From NCBI GenBank assembly GCA_963704025.1, contig CAVPGP010000005.1, positions 1 through 64,000 of the forward strand: a DNA stretch of 64,000 nt, given 5' to 3'. This document shows positions 11,101-19,220 of the stretch, one piece after another. Position 1 is the first letter of the stretch; every line of letters begins with the position of its first letter. Position numbers and translations under genes: made by a program. Origin of the DNA: CAVPGP01 sp963704025 (GTDB lineage: Bacteria > Actinomycetota > Thermoleophilia > Gaiellales > Gaiellaceae). The notes beneath the pieces are model-generated. The model made no database searches, was not told the origin of the DNA, and saw nothing but the letters and a program-made list of their open reading frames with translations.

Positions 11101-13029
11101 CTCGATCGCGCCGCGCCAGGCGCGGGCGAAGGCGTCCTGGAAGATCTGCCGCACGCGGTCGGCCTGAAACTCGACGTCCTCGCCGTAGTCGAGGCCGAAG
11201 TCGTAGATCCAGACCGGCGCGCCGTCGAGGGGCCGCACCTCGTAGGGCCGCTCGTCCGTGACTCTCGCGCCCATGTTCTCCAGGAGCGGCAGCACGTCGG
11301 AGAGCAGGACCGGGTGCCCCGAGCGGAGCAGCTTGAACGCCAGGTGCCCGGCCCCCGACTCGAGCGGCAGGTAGAGGCTCATGCCCAGGTCGCCTTCGGG
11401 GTCGAGCCGCTCGATCCGCTGGACGTCGGCCACGGCGGCCCGAGGCGTGAAGTCCCCGCGATAGGCCGGCGGGAACGCCTCGCCGTACCGGCGGTGGAGG
11501 AGGGCCCCGCGCTCCTCGCCGAGCTCCTCGATCAGGGCGTCGTGCAGGTCGTCCGACCACGTGCGCGTCGCCTCGGCCAGCCGCGCCTCGATCGCGGCCA
11601 CGTCGTAGCCGCGCGGGGCTGCTCCCGGGTCGGTGTGGACGATCACGTGCAGCCGGGCCAGCACGGACTCCGAGACACGGGCTTCGAAGTCGACGCCGAT
11701 CCCGTCGAACGCGTCGCGGAGACTCTCCTCGATCCGGCGGCGGACACCGGTGTTGTACCGCTCGAGCGGCAGGTAGACGAGGCAGGACAGGAACCGGCCG
11801 AACGCGTCGCGGCGGACGAAGAGGCGAACCCGGCGCCGCTCGCCGAGGTGGAGGATCCCGAGCGCGATCTCGTACAGCTCGTCCTCGCCGATCTGGAAGA
11901 GCTCGTCGCGGGGGTAGCTGTCGAGGATCTCCATCAGCGCCTTGTGATCGTGGCTGCCCGGGACGAATCCGCTGCGGTCGACCACGTGCTGCGCCTTCGT
12001 GCGCAGCACGGGGATCTCCCACGGGCTCGCGCGGTAGGCGGTGTGCGTGTAGAGCCCGAGGAAGCGCCGCTCGCTGGTGACCGCACCCGTGTCGTCGAAG
12101 CGCTTCACGCCCACGTAGTCGAGATACGCGGGCCGGTGCACCGTCGCGCGGGAGTTCGCCTTCGTCAGGTTGAGGAGGTTCGGCTCCCGGGCGCGGCGCC
12201 GCGTCTCGGGCGACAGCTGCGCGAAGCTGTGCGAGACCGGCTTTCGCTCCGTCTCGCGCAGGATCCCGAGCCCCGATCCGGGCACCGACCGCAGCACGTC
12301 CTCGCCGTCCTGCATCTCGAGCTCGTACTCCCGGTAGCCGAGAAAGGTGAAGTTGTCGTCGTCCATCCACTCGAGGAGGGCCGTGGCCTCGGCCAGCTCC
12401 TCGGCGCCGACGGGAGGCGGGCGCTCAGCGAGCTCCGCCACGATCTCCCGCAGGCGGACGCGCGTCGCCGGCCAGTCCTCGACCGCGGCGTGCACGTCCC
12501 CGAGGACGCGCCGCAGCTCGGCCGCCAGCTCGTCGAGCGCCGCCTGGTCGGCCTGGCGGTCGAGCTCGACGTGCATCAGCGACTCGGCGAGCCCTTCCGC
12601 CGCCCAGTCGAGGAGCTCCACCAGACGCCCCTCGCCGTCGCGCCGCACCCGGACCATCGGGTGCACGAAGACGTGGATGGCGCTCCCGCGGCGGGTGAGG
12701 GCCATCGACACCGAGTCGACGAGGAAGGGCGCGTCGTCCGTGAGGATCTCGACGACGCTGTGCGGCGACTGCCAGCCGTGCTCCTCGAGCGTGGGCGTGT
12801 AGACGTGGACCTTCAGCTCACGGGGGTGCCGGCGCTGCAGGAAGTGCCAATGGGCGAGCGCGGCCCCGTAGAGGTCGAGCCCGGCGAGATCCTCGGGGGC
12901 GGCGTCGGCGTAGTAGCCGCGGACGAACCGCTCGACGTCGATCGCCTGCTGGCCGGAAAGGCGCTCCCGGACGTGCGCGACCGCCTTCTCGACGAGCGCT
13001 GCCTTCGCTTCCTCCGGCTTGACCGCCAT
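8140..13029 (-). CDS. gdh: NAD-specific glutamate dehydrogenase, large (~180 kDa) type
   Basis: Oxidatively deaminates L-glutamate to 2-oxoglutarate, ammonia and NADH; cytoplasmic. The 1,629-residue length matches the large GDH180 class, which has a long N-terminal regulatory region containing ACT-like domains, a central catalytic core and a C-terminal extension. The core is seen at residues ~800-1050: VARGGIRWSDRREDFRTEIL, the lysine-containing PTGAKGGFVLKR (~840), GGEVVPPQDVV, and GIGDMSGDVFGNGML. The start is ATG at 13029 (MAVKPEEAKAALVEKAV); the open frame continues upstream, but only through the inverted-repeat element. The gene is intact over 4.9 kb, in contrast to its frameshifted downstream partner. 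The two overlap by 4 bp, implying an operon linking glutamate catabolism and acyl-CoA formation. Confidence 0.95.
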   Translation of the reverse strand: MAVKPEEAKAALVEKAVAHVRERLSGQQAIDVERFVRGYYADAAPEDLAGLDLYGAALAHWHFLQRRHPRELKVHVYTPTLEEHGWQSPHSVVEILTDDAPFLVDSVSMALTRRGSAIHVFVHPMVRVRRDGEGRLVELLDWAAEGLAESLMHVELDRQADQAALDELAAELRRVLGDVHAAVEDWPATRVRLREIVAELAERPPPVGAEELAEATALLEWMDDDNFTFLGYREYELEMQDGEDVLRSVPGSGLGILRETERKPVSHSFAQLSPETRRRAREPNLLNLTKANSRATVHRPAYLDYVGVKRFDDTGAVTSERRFLGLYTHTAYRASPWEIPVLRTKAQHVVDRSGFVPGSHDHKALMEILDSYPRDELFQIGEDELYEIALGILHLGERRRVRLFVRRDAFGRFLSCLVYLPLERYNTGVRRRIEESLRDAFDGIGVDFEARVSESVLARLHVIVHTDPGAAPRGYDVAAIEARLAEATRTWSDDLHDALIEELGEERGALLHRRYGEAFPPAYRGDFTPRAAVADVQRIERLDPEGDLGMSLYLPLESGAGHLAFKLLRSGHPVLLSDVLPLLENMGARVTDERPYEVRPLDGAPVWIYDFGLDYGEDVEFQADRVRQIFQDAFARAWRGAIENDGFNRLVLVAELTWEEVVLLRAIAKYLRQTGATFSQAYMRNTLAAHADLARLFVELFHLRFKPPLEEGREARVHELAREIESELDAVASLDEDRILRSFLSVIQAMLRTNYFQRGTDGEPKPYLSFKLDPAKIPDLPAPRPKFEVFVYSPRMEGVHLRAGSVARGGIRWSDRREDFRTEILGLMKAQTVKNAVIVPTGAKGGFVLKRPPADREALREEVVECYRILVRGLLDLTDNFVGGEVVPPQDVVRYDGDDPYLVVAADKGTATFSDVANALSADYGFWLGDAFASGGSSGYDHKGMGITARGAWESVKRHFRELGPDVESGDIGSTDFTVVGIGDMSGDVFGNGMLLSRHIKLLGAFDHRHVFVDPSPDPELSFAERKRLFALPGSSWADYDVGVISPGGGVFPRSAKSIPLSAELRAALAVEAKTLPPNELIQAILRAPVDLLWNGGIGTFVKAREESQAEVGDRMSDAIRVDAEDLRCRVVGEGGNLGLTQRARIAFALRGGRVTMDAIDNSAGVDCSDHEVNIKILVDAIVGEGDLTEKQRNVLLVEMTDEVGDLVLRDNYEQAQAISTSVAQAASMVDVHARHIRSLEQRGRLDRALEFLPDDETLAERKAAGRGLTPPEFAILLSYAKVALYDELLASDLPDDPHLAGELERYFPTPVRQRFRSRLARHPLRREIVVSQVANSLVNRGGTTFVFRLAEETGATGPDIARAFAVARDVFGLREVWEEIEALDGRVAAETQLAMLLKARVLQERATRWLLRNRPRPLDIEATSAHFGPGAAALAAAAGDVLCAADRQAARRMAEELVGAGVPPALAERVAHLQSLVPALDLVEVATATGLSFDEAAGVYFAIDDRLELHALRGRIAALPREERWEALARRALWEDLQSEHRALATDVLRESDHGAVAERVRAWLAHNAPAVERCAQVLADVKAGGASDLATLSVAVREIRNLIEATAAPVLEGSAPVERPGEHEVLA

Positions 13030-13033
13030 CCGG

Positions 13034-13202
13034 CTAGAGGCTTGATGTGAAACTCCGGCACGCACGGCTGGTGTGCCAGACACGGCGCGGTTCAGCCGGC
13101 TCGGGCTTGCCCGTAGCACCACTACGCGCTGCGCCCGATCCGGCTGAACCGCTTGATCTGGCCCATCCCCGCACGCACCCCGGTTTCACATCAAGCCTCT
13201 AG
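13034..13202. mobile_element. 169-bp MITE-like inverted-repeat element upstream of gdh
   Basis: The ends are perfect 20-bp inverted repeats (13034-13053 and 13183-13202, CTAGAGGCTTGATGTGAAAC and its complement). Inside lies another perfect 13-bp pair (13087-13099 and 13140-13152, GCGGTTCAGCCGG), extended inward by six more pairs after one mismatch, and a small central hairpin (13112-13116 with 13122-13126). The whole unit therefore folds into a single long hairpin. CTAG lies at both extreme ends and could be a 4-bp target duplication or part of the repeat. It has no coding capacity. It stops 4 bp before the gdh ATG, so it forms the entire proximal 5' leader and no clear Shine-Dalgarno remains. 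It could be a non-autonomous transposable element or a structured regulatory leader. Confidence 0.75.
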
Positions 13203-13213
13203 TCGGTACTTCG

Positions 13214-13465
13214 TCAGTCGGGCGCGTCGTCGCCGGACGACTTCTTGCGCCAGAACGCCACCGCAGCCGCTACCCCCAGCACGGCGGCCGCGATCGCCGG
13301 CTTGCCCGGACGCCTCGACTCCGTCTCGTCGTTCTTGCTCTTGTCCGCCTTCTTGTTCTTGTCCGCCTTCGGTGCGCCCTGCTTCGCCTTCCGCTTTGCG
13401 AGCTGCTTCGTGGCCTGCCAGACGGTCCAGCCGAGAATTGCGTTGCGGCGGTTGAAAACGCCCAC
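13214..13465 (-). CDS. Small lysine-rich protein with C-terminal membrane helix
   Basis: 83 residues from GTG at 13465 (MGVFNRRNAILGWTVWQATKQLAKRKAK as the N-terminal theme), chosen because upstream codons are low-complexity arginine/proline and unlike a protein. A basic amphipathic N-terminus and a highly charged KADKNKKADKSKND linker lead to one hydrophobic helix (AIAAAVLGVAAAVAFW), then KKSSGDDAPD. This small, positively charged, membrane-anchored architecture is common in Thermoleophilia-like genomes; its function is unknown. It lies downstream of the sigma-factor gene, separated by strong hairpins, and just upstream of the inverted-repeat element. Confidence 0.6.
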   Translation of the reverse strand: MGVFNRRNAILGWTVWQATKQLAKRKAKQGAPKADKNKKADKSKNDETESRRPGKPAIAAAVLGVAAAVAFWRKKSSGDDAPD

Positions 13466-13513
13466 GCCGACGACTCTACCCCTGCGCAGGGGAAAAGGAA
13501 ACGCGGAAAGAGA

Positions 13514-13542
13514 AACGCCGCCCCTGCGGCACGGGCGGCGTT
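13514..13542 (-). terminator. Strong hairpin downstream of the sigma-factor gene
   Basis: A 10-bp perfect stem (AACGCCGCCC at 13514-13523 with GGGCGGCGTT at 13533-13542) and a 9-nt loop, followed on the minus strand by a pyrimidine-rich stretch. A second GC-rich hairpin lies at 13558-13588. Both fall between the sigma-factor gene and the next minus-strand gene, so transcription probably ends here. Confidence 0.55.
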
Positions 13543-13787
13543 CCTCGGGAGAGAGTGCTCGGAGGCCGGGGGCGGCCCGACCTCCGAGCGGGGACGAGGG
13601 CACGTCCACCCAATGAGATGCCGGCCCGCAGTGTTTCTTGCAGGGCGTCGGCGGCTTTACGAAGCCTTTACGTTCGGCCGTCTACGTTCGCCCGTCGTTC
13701 TGCTTCTCGGCGTCCTTCCCGCCGTCCCCGCCGGAATCCCCCTTTGCGCTGTCGTCCGAGGGCTGGCGCTGCGCAGGGCCCGAGTCA

Positions 13788-15179
13788 TCAGCTGAGCCGC
13801 CCTCTCCGCGTTTGGATCCGTCCCTCGCGGCCTCGTGGCCCGAGGAGTCGCCTTCGCGCTTTGTCGCACGCTCTGTCGGGTGCTTGGCGTCGCTCTTGCG
13901 GCCTTTGTGGCGGCTCGACCGATGCTCCTGCTGCTGTGTCTGTGCCTGCATCCGTGTCTGCTCGCGCTTCTGCTCGCTGCCTGCGGCTCTTGTCCTGGCT
14001 CTTGGCCTCGCGCGTCTCGTGCTGCTTGCCCTCGCGCCCGTCCGTCTGGGGCTGGGAGACGTGCCCGTGGTCGGCTCCCTCGTCCTCGCCCTGGTCGACA
14101 CCTGCGGGCGGCGCGTCGTCGTCCCGGCCCGACCCCTGCCCGGTCGACGGATGGTCCTGCTCGGCGGAGGCTCCCTTCTGGTGCTTCCGTTCCTGGACGA
14201 CGAGTGCGGCCGGAGCGCCGTGGACGGCCTGGATTGACTGGACTGACTGGGCCGGCGTCGCCGAGGCGACGACCCTACGGACGGGCGCCGGGCGAGGCTT
14301 GGACGTCGCCGCCGCACGGGCGTCCTGCCGCGGGACCGCGGCAGGACGCCGCTCCACCAGCTGCTTCCCCTCGATGCCGCCGCCGGCGACGAGCAGCCCG
14401 GCCGCGGTCACCGCCGCCGCCTTGACGGCCACGGCCGAGCTGCCCGCCGCCGCGCCCCCGCCCAGCCAGCCGGAGACCCAGCCGACGAGCGAGCCTGGCA
14501 ACGGGGCCGCCCCGAGAGCCTTCAGCGCACTCCGCTGCGCGCGCATCCGCCTCGCGGTCGTCGCGCACTCCTTGCATTCGCGCAGGTGCGCACGCAGCGC
14601 GCCCTTCTCCGCGCGCGGCAGCACGCCGTCCGCGGCGCGGGACAGAGCGAGCTCCGCTTCCTCGCAGGAGAGCGACCCCTCGAGCTGCTCGCGCAGCGCG
14701 CGCCTGGCCCGGAAGATGAGCGTCTCGACGGCGCCGACGGTCAGGCCCAGAATCGCGGCGATCTCCGCGTAGGAGCGCCCCTCCAGCTCGCGCATCACGA
14801 GGGCCGAGCGTTGGTTGAACTGCAGCAGGCCGAGCGCGCGCTGGATGTCCTCTGCCGAGTAGCGCTCGCCGTCCTCGGCCGCGGCGGGCGCGAGCTCCTC
14901 GATGAGCTCGACCTCGTTCGGCCGGCGCGACTCCTGGCGGAAGCGCTGGCGGCAGACGTTGTGGGCGATGGCGATCAGCCAGTTCTTCGGCGCCTGCGGG
15001 CGCTCGCCCCGCCGGAAGGCGCGATAGGCGTTCATGAACGTCGTCTGCGTGACGTCCTCCGCGTCGGCCGGGTTCCGCAGCACCGCCAGCGCGTAGCGGT
15101 AGACGTCGGCGGCATGCTTGCGGTAGAGCCGCTCGAACTGGCGGTCCTGCCTGGGTCTCTGCGCCAGAAGCGGCGTCAT
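13788..15179 (-). CDS. ECF-type sigma factor with fused zinc-finger anti-sigma-like and membrane tail
   Basis: Residues ~15-85 are sigma region 2 (FERLYRKHAADVYRYALAV, DAEDVTQTTFMNAYRAF). Residues ~110-165 are region 4 (GLLQFNQRSALVMRELEG, SYAEIAAILGLTVGAVETLI). A zinc-finger anti-sigma-like motif follows (HLRECKEC, ~215), then a glycine/alanine-rich membrane helix (AVTAAGLLVAGGG, ~255) and a long, low-complexity, charged extracytoplasmic tail. Sigma factor and ZAS-like domain in one chain suggests a self-contained membrane-tethered regulator. Near 13960-14010 the tail switches character. Reading on in another frame gives a more natural Q/E/D/S-rich tail ending at 13682, so a one-base error in the tail is possible. 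The start is ATG at 15179. Confidence 0.85.
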   Translation of the reverse strand: MTPLLAQRPRQDRQFERLYRKHAADVYRYALAVLRNPADAEDVTQTTFMNAYRAFRRGERPQAPKNWLIAIAHNVCRQRFRQESRRPNEVELIEELAPAAAEDGERYSAEDIQRALGLLQFNQRSALVMRELEGRSYAEIAAILGLTVGAVETLIFRARRALREQLEGSLSCEEAELALSRAADGVLPRAEKGALRAHLRECKECATTARRMRAQRSALKALGAAPLPGSLVGWVSGWLGGGAAAGSSAVAVKAAAVTAAGLLVAGGGIEGKQLVERRPAAVPRQDARAAATSKPRPAPVRRVVASATPAQSVQSIQAVHGAPAALVVQERKHQKGASAEQDHPSTGQGSGRDDDAPPAGVDQGEDEGADHGHVSQPQTDGREGKQHETREAKSQDKSRRQRAEARADTDAGTDTAAGASVEPPQRPQERRQAPDRACDKARRRLLGPRGREGRIQTRRGRLS

Positions 15180-15240
15180 ATTGATTCAGATGCCCTGACC
15201 GATCGAAACTTGCGGCCCGGTCGAGTACGCTCCGAATCGG

Positions 15241-16491
15241 ATGCGCTGGCCGAGGGTGGGGAACCGCTTCGGCGCTCTCCAGGAGCGCCAATTCCGCTTG
15301 CTCTTCATCGGTCAGACCCTTTCGCAGGCGGGCACGTCCATCCTGCCGATCGCCCTGATCTTCGCAGTTCTCGACTTCGGCTCGGCGTCCGCGCTGGGGA
15401 TCGTCTCGGCCGCGCTCCTCGTCCCGAACCTCTGCCTGATGCTGTTCGGCGGCGTCTGGGCCGACCGCCTGCCGCGGCAGAAGGTGATGCTGTACGCAGA
15501 CCTCGTCCGCGGCGCCTCGCAGGCGGTGGCGGCGTTCCTGCTCATCACCGGCGGCGCCAACACGTGGAACTTCGCCGTGCTGGCGGCCATGTACGGCACG
15601 GCGAACGCGTTCTTCAACCCGGCCTCGACGGGGCTCATCCCCGACACGGTCAGCCCGGGGAGACTGCAGGAAGCGAACGCGCTGATGTCGCTCTCGCGTA
15701 CGTCGCTGAACGTGATCGGCCCGGCCGTCGGCGGCGCGCTCGTGGTGCTCATCGGGCCTGGTTGGCTCTTCGCGCTCGATGCGCTCTCCTTCTTCCTCAG
15801 CGCCGTGTTCCTCGCCCGCGTGCGGCCGCCCGAGCGAAAGGTCGTCCGCCAGGGAATGCGGTCGGAGCTGGCCCGCGGCTGGCGCGAGGTCCGGTCGCGC
15901 AGCTGGATCTGGATCTCGATCGGCTACTTCGGGATCTGGAATCTCGCCTTCGCGCCGTACTGGATCCTCGGCCCGGTCGTGGCGAAGCAGGACCTCGGCG
16001 GCGCTTCCGACTGGGGGATCGTGATGACCCTCGCCGCCGTGGGCGGGGTCGCGGGCGGGTTCGTGGCCCTGCGCTTCAAGCCGCGCTTCCCGCTTCGCGC
16101 CGCGTATCTGCTGATCGCGCTCTACGCGCTGCCGCTGCTGCTCGTCGCCAAGCCGTTCCCGGCGGTGGTGATCGGCGTCGGCGCGGCGATCGGCGCTGCG
16201 ACGCTGGAGGTCTCGAACACGCTCTGGTACACGACGCTGCAGCAGCACGTCCCTCGTGAGGCCCTGTCGCGCGTCTCGTCGTACGAGCTGCTCGGCTCGC
16301 TGATCTTCCAGCCGATCGGCTTCGTGCTCGCCGGTCCGCTCGCGCATGTGTTCGGGATCCGGCCGACGCTGATCGGCGCCGCCGTCGTGCTCGCCGCCGC
16401 GGCGCTCCTCGTCACAGCGGTGCCGTCGATCCGCGACCTCCGGCGGGGCCAGGAGGACGCCGACACCGAGGATCTCGCGGTCGCGGTCTAG
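15241..16491 (+). CDS. MFS transporter (multidrug/siderophore exporter type)
   Basis: 416-residue major facilitator with about 12 hydrophobic segments, resembling the MFS_3/enterobactin-exporter group. The N-terminal half shows GALQERQFRLLFIGQTLSQ and the conserved loop 2-3 motif GVWADRLPRQKVM (GxxADRxxRR type). A cytoplasmic central loop (MRSELARGWREVRSRSW) separates the halves, and helix-rich C-terminal segments follow. It is transcribed divergently from the sigma-factor gene with 61 bp between starts, so the two may share a control region. The substrate cannot be predicted. Confidence 0.88.
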   Translation: MRWPRVGNRFGALQERQFRLLFIGQTLSQAGTSILPIALIFAVLDFGSASALGIVSAALLVPNLCLMLFGGVWADRLPRQKVMLYADLVRGASQAVAAFLLITGGANTWNFAVLAAMYGTANAFFNPASTGLIPDTVSPGRLQEANALMSLSRTSLNVIGPAVGGALVVLIGPGWLFALDALSFFLSAVFLARVRPPERKVVRQGMRSELARGWREVRSRSWIWISIGYFGIWNLAFAPYWILGPVVAKQDLGGASDWGIVMTLAAVGGVAGGFVALRFKPRFPLRAAYLLIALYALPLLLVAKPFPAVVIGVGAAIGAATLEVSNTLWYTTLQQHVPREALSRVSSYELLGSLIFQPIGFVLAGPLAHVFGIRPTLIGAAVVLAAAALLVTAVPSIRDLRRGQEDADTEDLAVAV

Positions 16492-16499
16492 CGGTTCGG

Positions 16500-16516
16500 G
16501 CCGCCCGCGGGGCGGC
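16500..16516 (+). terminator. GC-rich hairpin after the MFS gene
   Basis: A perfect 7-bp stem GCCGCCC/GGGCGGC with a 3-nt loop starts 8 bp after the MFS stop codon. There is no U-run behind it, so it may only act together with the paired-palindrome element further on. Confidence 0.35.
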
Positions 16517-16572
16517 GGCTCTCGCGACGAAACGGCTCATTCGCCGGCGCGGGCCGGGGCGCCGCATCCGCC

Positions 16573-16690
16573 CCCGTACCTGGTCGCCGACCAGGTACGG
16601 GAATTGGAACTGAAAAAGATAAATCCCAGTAAAAGCGGCCATTTTATGTCGCTCGGTCAGGCGCCGTACCTGGTCGCCGACCAGGTACGG
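16573..16690. repeat. Paired-palindrome element, copy A
   Basis: Two near-identical perfect palindromes (16573-16601, 14-bp arms; 16664-16690, 13-bp arms; core TACCTGGTCG/CGACCAGGTA with one central C) sit 90 bp apart, centre to centre. They enclose a strikingly AT-rich stretch containing ATAAAT, GTAAAA and ATTTTA, unusual in this GC-rich DNA. It lies between the convergent MFS and lpdA genes, 44 bp after the lpdA stop. A second copy with the same layout is at 23079-23196. It is likely a dispersed structured repeat with a terminator or 3'-UTR role. Confidence 0.75.
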
Positions 16691-16734
16691 GAGGGCCCCT
16701 GCGGGTCGTCCGCGGCGGCCTGCCGCGACGTTCG

Positions 16735-18150
16735 TCAGGCCTTGGCGGCGGACCGCTTCCGGTTCGGGATGTGAATCGCCCGCCCCAGCGCCACGAGGCC
16801 GGCTTCCTTGATCGCCTCCGAGAGGGTCGGGTGCGCCGCCATGCCGTCGGCCACCGTCTCGACCGTCGCCTCGGCGTCGATGGCGACCGTCCCCGCCTCG
16901 ACGAGGTCCGTGACGTGCGGGCCGACCATGACGAGGCCGAGCAGCTCGCCGTACCGCGTCTCGTGGATCGACTTCACCCAGCCGACCGTCGCTCCCTGCA
17001 TCACCGCACGGGCGTTCGCGACCCACGGGAACTGGCCGACCGCGACGTCGTCACCGTACTGCTCGCGCGCCTCCGCCTCGGTCAGCCCGACGCCGGCGAT
17101 CTCCGGGTCGGTGTAGATGGGCCGCGGGACGGCGCGGTTGTCGACGACCGCCTCATGGCCGCATGCGTTCTCCGCGGCCACCTCCCCCTCGCGGAAGGCC
17201 GTGTGCGCGAGCTGCCAGTAGCCGGCGCAGTCTCCGACGGCGTAGATGTGCGGGACCGTCGTGCGGCGGTGCTCGTCGGCGGCGATGCCCTTCCGCGGAT
17301 CGAGCTCGACGCCGATCGCCTCTAGGCCCAGATCCTGGGTCACCGGGCCGCGCCCGACCGCCACGAGCATCAGGTCTGCCTGGACGGACTCGCCGGACTC
17401 GCCGTCGCCGAAGTGGACGGTCAGCTCGGAGCCGGAGTCCTCGACCCGCGTGCACTGCTTGCCGAGGTGGAGCGCGATGCCGCGCCTCCCGAACTGCTTC
17501 GCAAGCTCCTGCGAGGCGTCCTCGTCCTCGGCCGGGATCAGGCGCGGCAGCATCTCGATGATCGTCACCTCGCTGCCGAAGGTCTGGAAGATCGAGGCGA
17601 ACTCGACGCCGATGATCCCGCCGCCGAGCACCACGAGCCGGCGCGGCACCTCGGTCTGGGCCAGAAGGCCGGTCGAGTCGACGCAGCGCGGCGAGTCGAG
17701 GCCGTCGATCGGCGGGCGAAGCGGGTAGCTGCCGGTGGCGACGATGGCCGACCGGAACGTGACGCTCTCCCCGCCCTCGACGGCGATGGTGTTGGCGTCC
17801 GCGAAGCGCCCGTAGCCCTTCACCCACTCGACGCCGTTCGCCTTGAAGAGGCCGGCGACACCCTGCGTCATCTGCTTGACGACTCCGGCCTTCCACTCGT
17901 TTGCGGCGGGGAAGTCGAGCTGCGGCTCGCCGACGCGGACGCCGAGCTTGCCGAAGAGCTCGTGCGCCTGATGCAGGCCGTGGGCGGTCTGCACCCACGA
18001 TTTGGTCGGGATGCAGCCGACCCGAAGGCACGTGCCGCCGAGCTCCGGCTCCTTCTCGATGCAGGCAACCGTGGCACCGAGCTGCGCCGCGCGAATCGCT
18101 GCGGTGTAGCCGCCGGGCCCGCCACCGAGGACGGCAACGTCAACGTCCAT
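16735..18150 (-). CDS. lpdA: Dihydrolipoyl dehydrogenase (E3)
   Basis: FAD-dependent E3 of 2-oxoacid dehydrogenase complexes; it reoxidises the dihydrolipoyl group of E2 and makes NADH. Features in the 471 residues: an N-terminal FAD Rossmann motif (LGGGPGGYTAAIRAA), the redox-active disulfide in GGTCLRVGCIPTK (~residues 38-50), an NAD-binding GGGIIGVEFASIF, the second FAD motif IYAVGDCAG, and the catalytic HPTLSE near the C-terminus. Complete and typical in length. E1 and E2 genes lie about 8 kb upstream rather than adjacent. Both this gene and the E1/E2 operon are followed by a copy of the paired-palindrome element. Confidence 0.95.
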   Translation of the reverse strand: MDVDVAVLGGGPGGYTAAIRAAQLGATVACIEKEPELGGTCLRVGCIPTKSWVQTAHGLHQAHELFGKLGVRVGEPQLDFPAANEWKAGVVKQMTQGVAGLFKANGVEWVKGYGRFADANTIAVEGGESVTFRSAIVATGSYPLRPPIDGLDSPRCVDSTGLLAQTEVPRRLVVLGGGIIGVEFASIFQTFGSEVTIIEMLPRLIPAEDEDASQELAKQFGRRGIALHLGKQCTRVEDSGSELTVHFGDGESGESVQADLMLVAVGRGPVTQDLGLEAIGVELDPRKGIAADEHRRTTVPHIYAVGDCAGYWQLAHTAFREGEVAAENACGHEAVVDNRAVPRPIYTDPEIAGVGLTEAEAREQYGDDVAVGQFPWVANARAVMQGATVGWVKSIHETRYGELLGLVMVGPHVTDLVEAGTVAIDAEATVETVADGMAAHPTLSEAIKEAGLVALGRAIHIPNRKRSAAKA

Positions 18151-18163
18151 CTCAGTCTCTCTC

Positions 18164-19171
18164 CTAGGTCGCTTCCGACGGCGATGGTACCGGCCGGGCC
18201 TCGATCACCGGAACGGGTCCGGGACGGATCGCGTCCAGCCGGAACCCGGCCGCGGCGAGGAGCCGCTTCCACTCGGGCGCCGTCCGCTCGCGACCGCCGA
18301 GCATGACGAGCATGTGCAGGTCGAGCAGCTTGGCGAGCCCGCCGCCCGTCCCTTCCGGCACGACAGCGTCGACGACGAGCAGCCTCGACGCGGCGTGCAT
18401 CGCCGCGCGGCACGCCGCGAGGATCCGCGCCGCCGGCTCGTCGTCCCAGTCGTGGAGGATCTGCGAGAGGACGTAGACGTCGCCGCCGGCGGGAACCGAG
18501 GCGAAGAAGTCGCCGCTCTCGAAGGCGCAGCGGTCCGAAACCCCGGCCGCCTCCAGGTTCGCTCGTGCGGCCGTCTCGGCGTGCGGCAGGTCGAAGACGA
18601 TTCCGCGGAGAGCTTGGTTCCGCGCGAGCAGCTCGGCGAGGAGCGTGCCCGTCCCGCCGCCGACGTCGACGACCGTCTCGCCCGACCAGGGGAGCTCGGA
18701 GACCGCGTGGACGCGCACGGCGGAGCCCGCGGCCATCGCGCGGTTGAACGTCGCAGCCTCCGACGGATGCTCGCCCAGCCAGTCGAAGTAGCCGCTCCCG
18801 AGCACCTCCGGGGCGGCGGCCCGGCCGCTTCGAAAGGCGCCGTCCGCGCTCGACCAGATCCGGTAGTGCTCGTCGGCGAAGCTCTGCGCGATCCACCGGA
18901 CCGAGCCGTCGACCTCCCCGCGGAGGAACTCCGACTTGGGCGTGTTCTCGATGCGGCCGTCGACCTCGGCGAAGATCCCGAGTGCCGTCAGCGCGCGCAG
19001 GATCCGCCGCAGCGGATCGGCGGCGAGTCCGGTCTCGAGGGCGAGCTCCTCGATCGTCCGCGGCCGCTCCGCCACGAGGTCGGCGACGCCTGCGCGCGCC
19101 GTTGCGGCGATCGCCTGTGTCACCATGAACCCGTAAGCGTCGAGGAGCAGCTCGGTGCGCGGGTCGCTCAC
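18164..19171 (-). CDS. SAM-dependent O-methyltransferase (plant-type/hydroxyneurosporene family)
   Basis: 335-residue O-methyltransferase. An N-terminal winged-helix dimerisation domain (residues ~10-95: AIAATARAGVADLVAERPRT, LRRILRALTALGIF) is followed by a Rossmann SAM domain with glycine-rich motif I (VVDVGGGTGTLLAELL, ~165) and the hallmark VLSQILHDWDDE (~235), which contains the catalytic histidine. The substrate is probably a small aromatic or isoprenoid hydroxyl compound, not determinable here. The stop lies 13 bp before the lpdA ATG, and the lpdA ribosome site (AGGAGAG) overlaps its TAG, so the two are co-transcribed. Confidence 0.88.
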   Translation of the reverse strand: MSDPRTELLLDAYGFMVTQAIAATARAGVADLVAERPRTIEELALETGLAADPLRRILRALTALGIFAEVDGRIENTPKSEFLRGEVDGSVRWIAQSFADEHYRIWSSADGAFRSGRAAAPEVLGSGYFDWLGEHPSEAATFNRAMAAGSAVRVHAVSELPWSGETVVDVGGGTGTLLAELLARNQALRGIVFDLPHAETAARANLEAAGVSDRCAFESGDFFASVPAGGDVYVLSQILHDWDDEPAARILAACRAAMHAASRLLVVDAVVPEGTGGGLAKLLDLHMLVMLGGRERTAPEWKRLLAAAGFRLDAIRPGPVPVIEARPVPSPSEAT

Positions 19172-19220
19172 CGGCGGATCCTACGGACGGAGATCCCGAG
19201 AACGGGAATCACGGCAGATA

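Noticed and set aside
10000..13050. A 1,016-codon open frame on the plus strand opposite gdh
   Set aside because: It mirrors the codon pattern of the real gene in high-GC DNA, is rich in Arg/Val/Leu/Glu without domain motifs, and the minus-strand gene is unambiguous.
16561..16700. Paired palindromes as terminal repeats of an IS element
   Set aside because: Only ~60 bp lie between them, with no transposase; each end is itself a palindrome rather than one arm of an inverted repeat.
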